Shown here piece by piece: positions 13,644 to 15,840 of a stretch of 15,840 nt of DNA. The notes below the pieces were generated by a model. The model did no database searches, was not told where the DNA came from, and saw only the letters and a list, made by a program, of their open reading frames with translations. The stretch lies in contig DEHT01000109.1 in NCBI GenBank assembly GCA_002352045.1, positions 1-15,840 of the forward strand, written 5' to 3'. This stretch comes from Chitinophagaceae bacterium UBA2793. GTDB lineage: Bacteria; Bacteroidota; Bacteroidia; Chitinophagales; Chitinophagaceae. Position numbers and translations under genes: made by a program. How positions within the stretch are numbered: the stretch's first letter is position 1; every line of letters starts with the position of its first letter.

Positions 13644-13674
13644 CAAAGGTAAGTGTTGGCATTTGTACTTACAA
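13644..13674 (-). promoter_or_regulatory. Bacteroidota-type promoter for atpA
   Basis: On the minus strand TACCTTTG (13651-13644) matches TAnnTTTG exactly and is preceded, 20 bases upstream, by TTG (13674-13672) within a T-rich run. The predicted leader is about 90 bases. The 347-base interval between atpA and the divergent peptidase gene (13545-13891) otherwise shows no gene. Confidence 0.75.
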
Positions 13675-13856
13675 AAAAAAAGCAGGCATTTTGCAGGGCA
13701 GTTTAGTTAGTTTTATCAGGAAAATATCCGGTTTTTAAAGCTGTGCAACCGATAGCGCAAAATGAGTATAAAAAATAGTTGAAGATTCCATTAACTTCGG
13801 CAGCAATTTTACCAATGCCAATCAATTATCACACTGCAAGTATGCCAACCTTACAT

Positions 13857-13867
13857 TATTTTGCAGC
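13857..13867 (+). promoter_or_regulatory. Weak candidate promoter for the M36 peptidase gene
   Basis: TATTTTGCAGC is one base short of the TAnnTTTG consensus but shares the TTTGCAGC extension with the clpX and atpA boxes. It lies 25 bases before the ATG. No good TTG element is seen at the usual distance. Confidence 0.3.
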
Positions 13868-13891
13868 ACCATTTATTAATCAAAACTATTT

Positions 13892-15840
13892 ATGAAAAAA
13901 ATTTATTTGCTCCTAAGCATGCTGAGCCTTGCATTTAGCGGTTATACCCAAGACCTTAGCAAGGCTGCTGCAATGCAACTGGTATCAAAAAACACCCAGG
14001 CCCTGGGACTTACTGTTGCAGATGTGCAAAACAGTATTGTTTCCAATGCCTACCACAGCAAAACCGGTAATATAGACCTGGTTTACCTGCAACAAACTTA
14101 TAAAGAACTGCCGGTTTACAATAAAATTCAAACCCTGGCATTTAGAAATGGGAAGTTGGTACATCAAAAAGGCAATAGAATTGCCTCTATGGAAAAAAGA
14201 ACAAACCAAGCCTCCGGCATTCCGTCACTTAGGCCCGAAAATGCAGTAAGAGCTGCATTGAGTTCAAAAAAACTACAAATTCCTGCAAGCTTTAGAACAA
14301 TATCAGGCAGTACTTCAAAACTGCTTTTTGAAAAAGCAATTGGTATTACAGCCGAAAATATCTCAGTTGATTTAATGTGGGTACCCGATAATAATGGGAA
14401 CAGTGTTACGCTTGCATGGCAGGTATATATTGTACCATCAACCAACAGCGATTATTGGTTAATAAGAGTAGATGCCAGCAATGGCCAGGTAATTGACGAA
14501 AACAACCTAACTGTTTATTGCAATTTTGATGGCGATAAAAATCATCATCATGCAAATAGTTGCATTGAAGAAGGTTTACAATCAACGGTGAAAACCGGTG
14601 AAGAGAATGGTCCTGAAATTGTAAATGGTGCTTCTTACAGGGTAATTCCTTATCCTGCCGAAAGCCCCAATCATCCGGGTGGTGCACATGCTTTAAGAAT
14701 CGACCCCTGGACTTCAGCACCTGGTAATGCAACCAGCTTAAAATGGCATAGTGATGGTACCAACGATTGGACTTATACAAGAGGCAACAACGTATGGGCC
14801 TATCATGATAGAAACAATAACAATGCAGGCTCTGTTGATCGTTCGGCTCAAAGCACCACTACACCCGATCCGCTAACTTTTGACTTTACTCCCGACTTTG
14901 CGGTAGCGCCTACACAAACTACCCCGGTTCCCAATCAACAATTTAATATTACCAACCTTTTTTATTGGAACAACATTATTCATGATGTGTTATATCAATA
15001 TGGCTTTGATGAGGTTTCCGGAAACTTCCAGGTAAATAACCAGGGCCGTGGCGGACTTGGTAACGACTATGTACGGGCAGAAGCCCAGGATGGAAGCGGC
15101 ACCAATAATGCCAACTTCTCTACCCCTGCCGATGGAGCATTACCCAGAATGCAGATGTATTTATGGAGTGGCAACCCTCAAAAAGATGGAGATGTAGATA
15201 ATGGCATTATTACCCATGAATTTGCTCATGGTATAAGCAACCGCCTCGCCGGAGGCCCTGCCCAAACAGGCTGTGTATCAAATGCAGAACAAATGGGTGA
15301 AGGCTGGAGCGATTACTATAGTTTAATGCTTACGCAGGATTGGGCAAACTCGGCTCTTACCGATGGCTTTGATAAGCCAAGAGGAATTGGCACTTACGCC
15401 ATAGGGCAACCTATCACAGGCTTAGGCATTCGTACCCAACGCTATTGTACCAATTTTGCCATCAATAATAAAGTTTATACTGCCTCTATTCCGGGTACCG
15501 GACAACAACATACCAGGGGCGAATTGTGGTGTGCAACTTTGTGGGATATGACCTGGAATATAATCAACCAGGTAGGTTCCATTAATCCAAACTTGTTTAA
15601 TGCCTCAGGAACAGGTGGCAATAGCATTGCATTAAAATTAGTAACCGAAGGTTTGAAATTGCAGGTTTGTAATTCGGGCTTTTTAGATGGAAGAGATGGC
15701 ATTTTAGCGGCAGACCAACTTTTGTACAATGGTGCTTATCATTGTGCCATTATGCAGGCATTTGCCCGAAGAGGAATGGGATACGATGCCGTACAAGGAT
15801 CGGCCAATAGTACTACCGATCAGGTTCCCGGCTTCTCTAC
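13892..15840 (+). CDS. Secreted M36 fungalysin-type zinc metallopeptidase, 3' end cut by window
   Basis: The frame is open from the ATG at 13892 to the window edge, 649 codons. Residues 1-20 are a signal peptide (KIYLLLSMLSLAFSGYTQ). Residues about 40-200 form the FTP/PepSY-type propeptide that keeps the enzyme inactive. The catalytic domain follows, with HEFAH at 442-446 in GIITHEFAHGISNRL and the third zinc ligand E470 in MGEGWSDYYS. This is the M36 arrangement of thermolysin-like proteases, active outside the cell on protein. Bacteroidota members usually continue into repeat domains and a type IX secretion tail, which would lie beyond the window and cannot be seen. It is transcribed divergently from atpA. 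Confidence 0.93.
   Translation, partial: MKKIYLLLSMLSLAFSGYTQDLSKAAAMQLVSKNTQALGLTVADVQNSIVSNAYHSKTGNIDLVYLQQTYKELPVYNKIQTLAFRNGKLVHQKGNRIASMEKRTNQASGIPSLRPENAVRAALSSKKLQIPASFRTISGSTSKLLFEKAIGITAENISVDLMWVPDNNGNSVTLAWQVYIVPSTNSDYWLIRVDASNGQVIDENNLTVYCNFDGDKNHHHANSCIEEGLQSTVKTGEENGPEIVNGASYRVIPYPAESPNHPGGAHALRIDPWTSAPGNATSLKWHSDGTNDWTYTRGNNVWAYHDRNNNNAGSVDRSAQSTTTPDPLTFDFTPDFAVAPTQTTPVPNQQFNITNLFYWNNIIHDVLYQYGFDEVSGNFQVNNQGRGGLGNDYVRAEAQDGSGTNNANFSTPADGALPRMQMYLWSGNPQKDGDVDNGIITHEFAHGISNRLAGGPAQTGCVSNAEQMGEGWSDYYSLMLTQDWANSALTDGFDKPRGIGTYAIGQPITGLGIRTQRYCTNFAINNKVYTASIPGTGQQHTRGELWCATLWDMTWNIINQVGSINPNLFNASGTGGNSIALKLVTEGLKLQVCNSGFLDGRDGILAADQLLYNGAYHCAIMQAFARRGMGYDAVQGSANSTTDQVPGFS

Noticed and set aside
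14164..14780. Open frames opposite the M36 gene
   Set aside because: They overlap the propeptide coding region on the other strand and show only composition effects of the real gene.

Overview
The window looks like chromosomal DNA of a Bacteroidota bacterium, probably of the Chitinophagaceae or a near relative. The pointers are: A+T-rich DNA; start codons mostly without a Shine-Dalgarno sequence; TTG-N20/22-TAnnTTTG promoter signals; two adjacent clpP paralogues with clpX; a YugP-type zinc peptidase; secreted enzymes typical of polymer degraders. The family-level placement is an inference.

Region 1 (about 1-4450) is accessory DNA. A secreted protein of unknown function (41-682) sits exactly between the arms of an 18-base inverted repeat. 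Next comes an IS3-family insertion sequence (732-1994) whose transposase needs a -1 frameshift at A_AAA_AAG. A secreted serine hydrolase (2601-3788) is also bracketed by inverted half-sites (GTTAGTAGC and GCCACTAAC), and a broken start of a second serine-hydrolase-like gene follows (4009-4190). Repeat halves of the form GCCRCTAACAY and a long palindrome make this stretch resemble a row of integron-like gene cassettes. No integrase is visible.

Region 2 (4480-7076, minus strand) carries a secreted family 9 glycoside hydrolase. Its stop codon lies five bases after an A_AAA_AAG slippery heptamer. The -1 frame continues for 240 codons as a complete polysaccharide deacetylase domain that has no usable start codon of its own. 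A 10-bp hairpin begins 8 nt after the heptamer. This is either a programmed frameshift giving two products (626 aa and 865 aa) or a one-base indel in a fused gene. It is the most interesting point in the window.

Region 3 (7179-11722, minus strand) is proteostasis and membrane housekeeping: a YugP-like membrane zinc peptidase, two ClpP paralogues with complete catalytic triads, an uncharacterised multi-pass membrane protein, and ClpX with its own promoter and terminator. ClpX carries the IGF loop used to dock on ClpP, so these genes should give an ATP-dependent ClpXP protease.

Region 4 (11921-15840) holds atpA on the minus strand, alone between its own promoter and terminator, without atpH or atpG beside it. 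Divergent from it is a secreted M36 (fungalysin-type) metallopeptidase that runs off the window's end.
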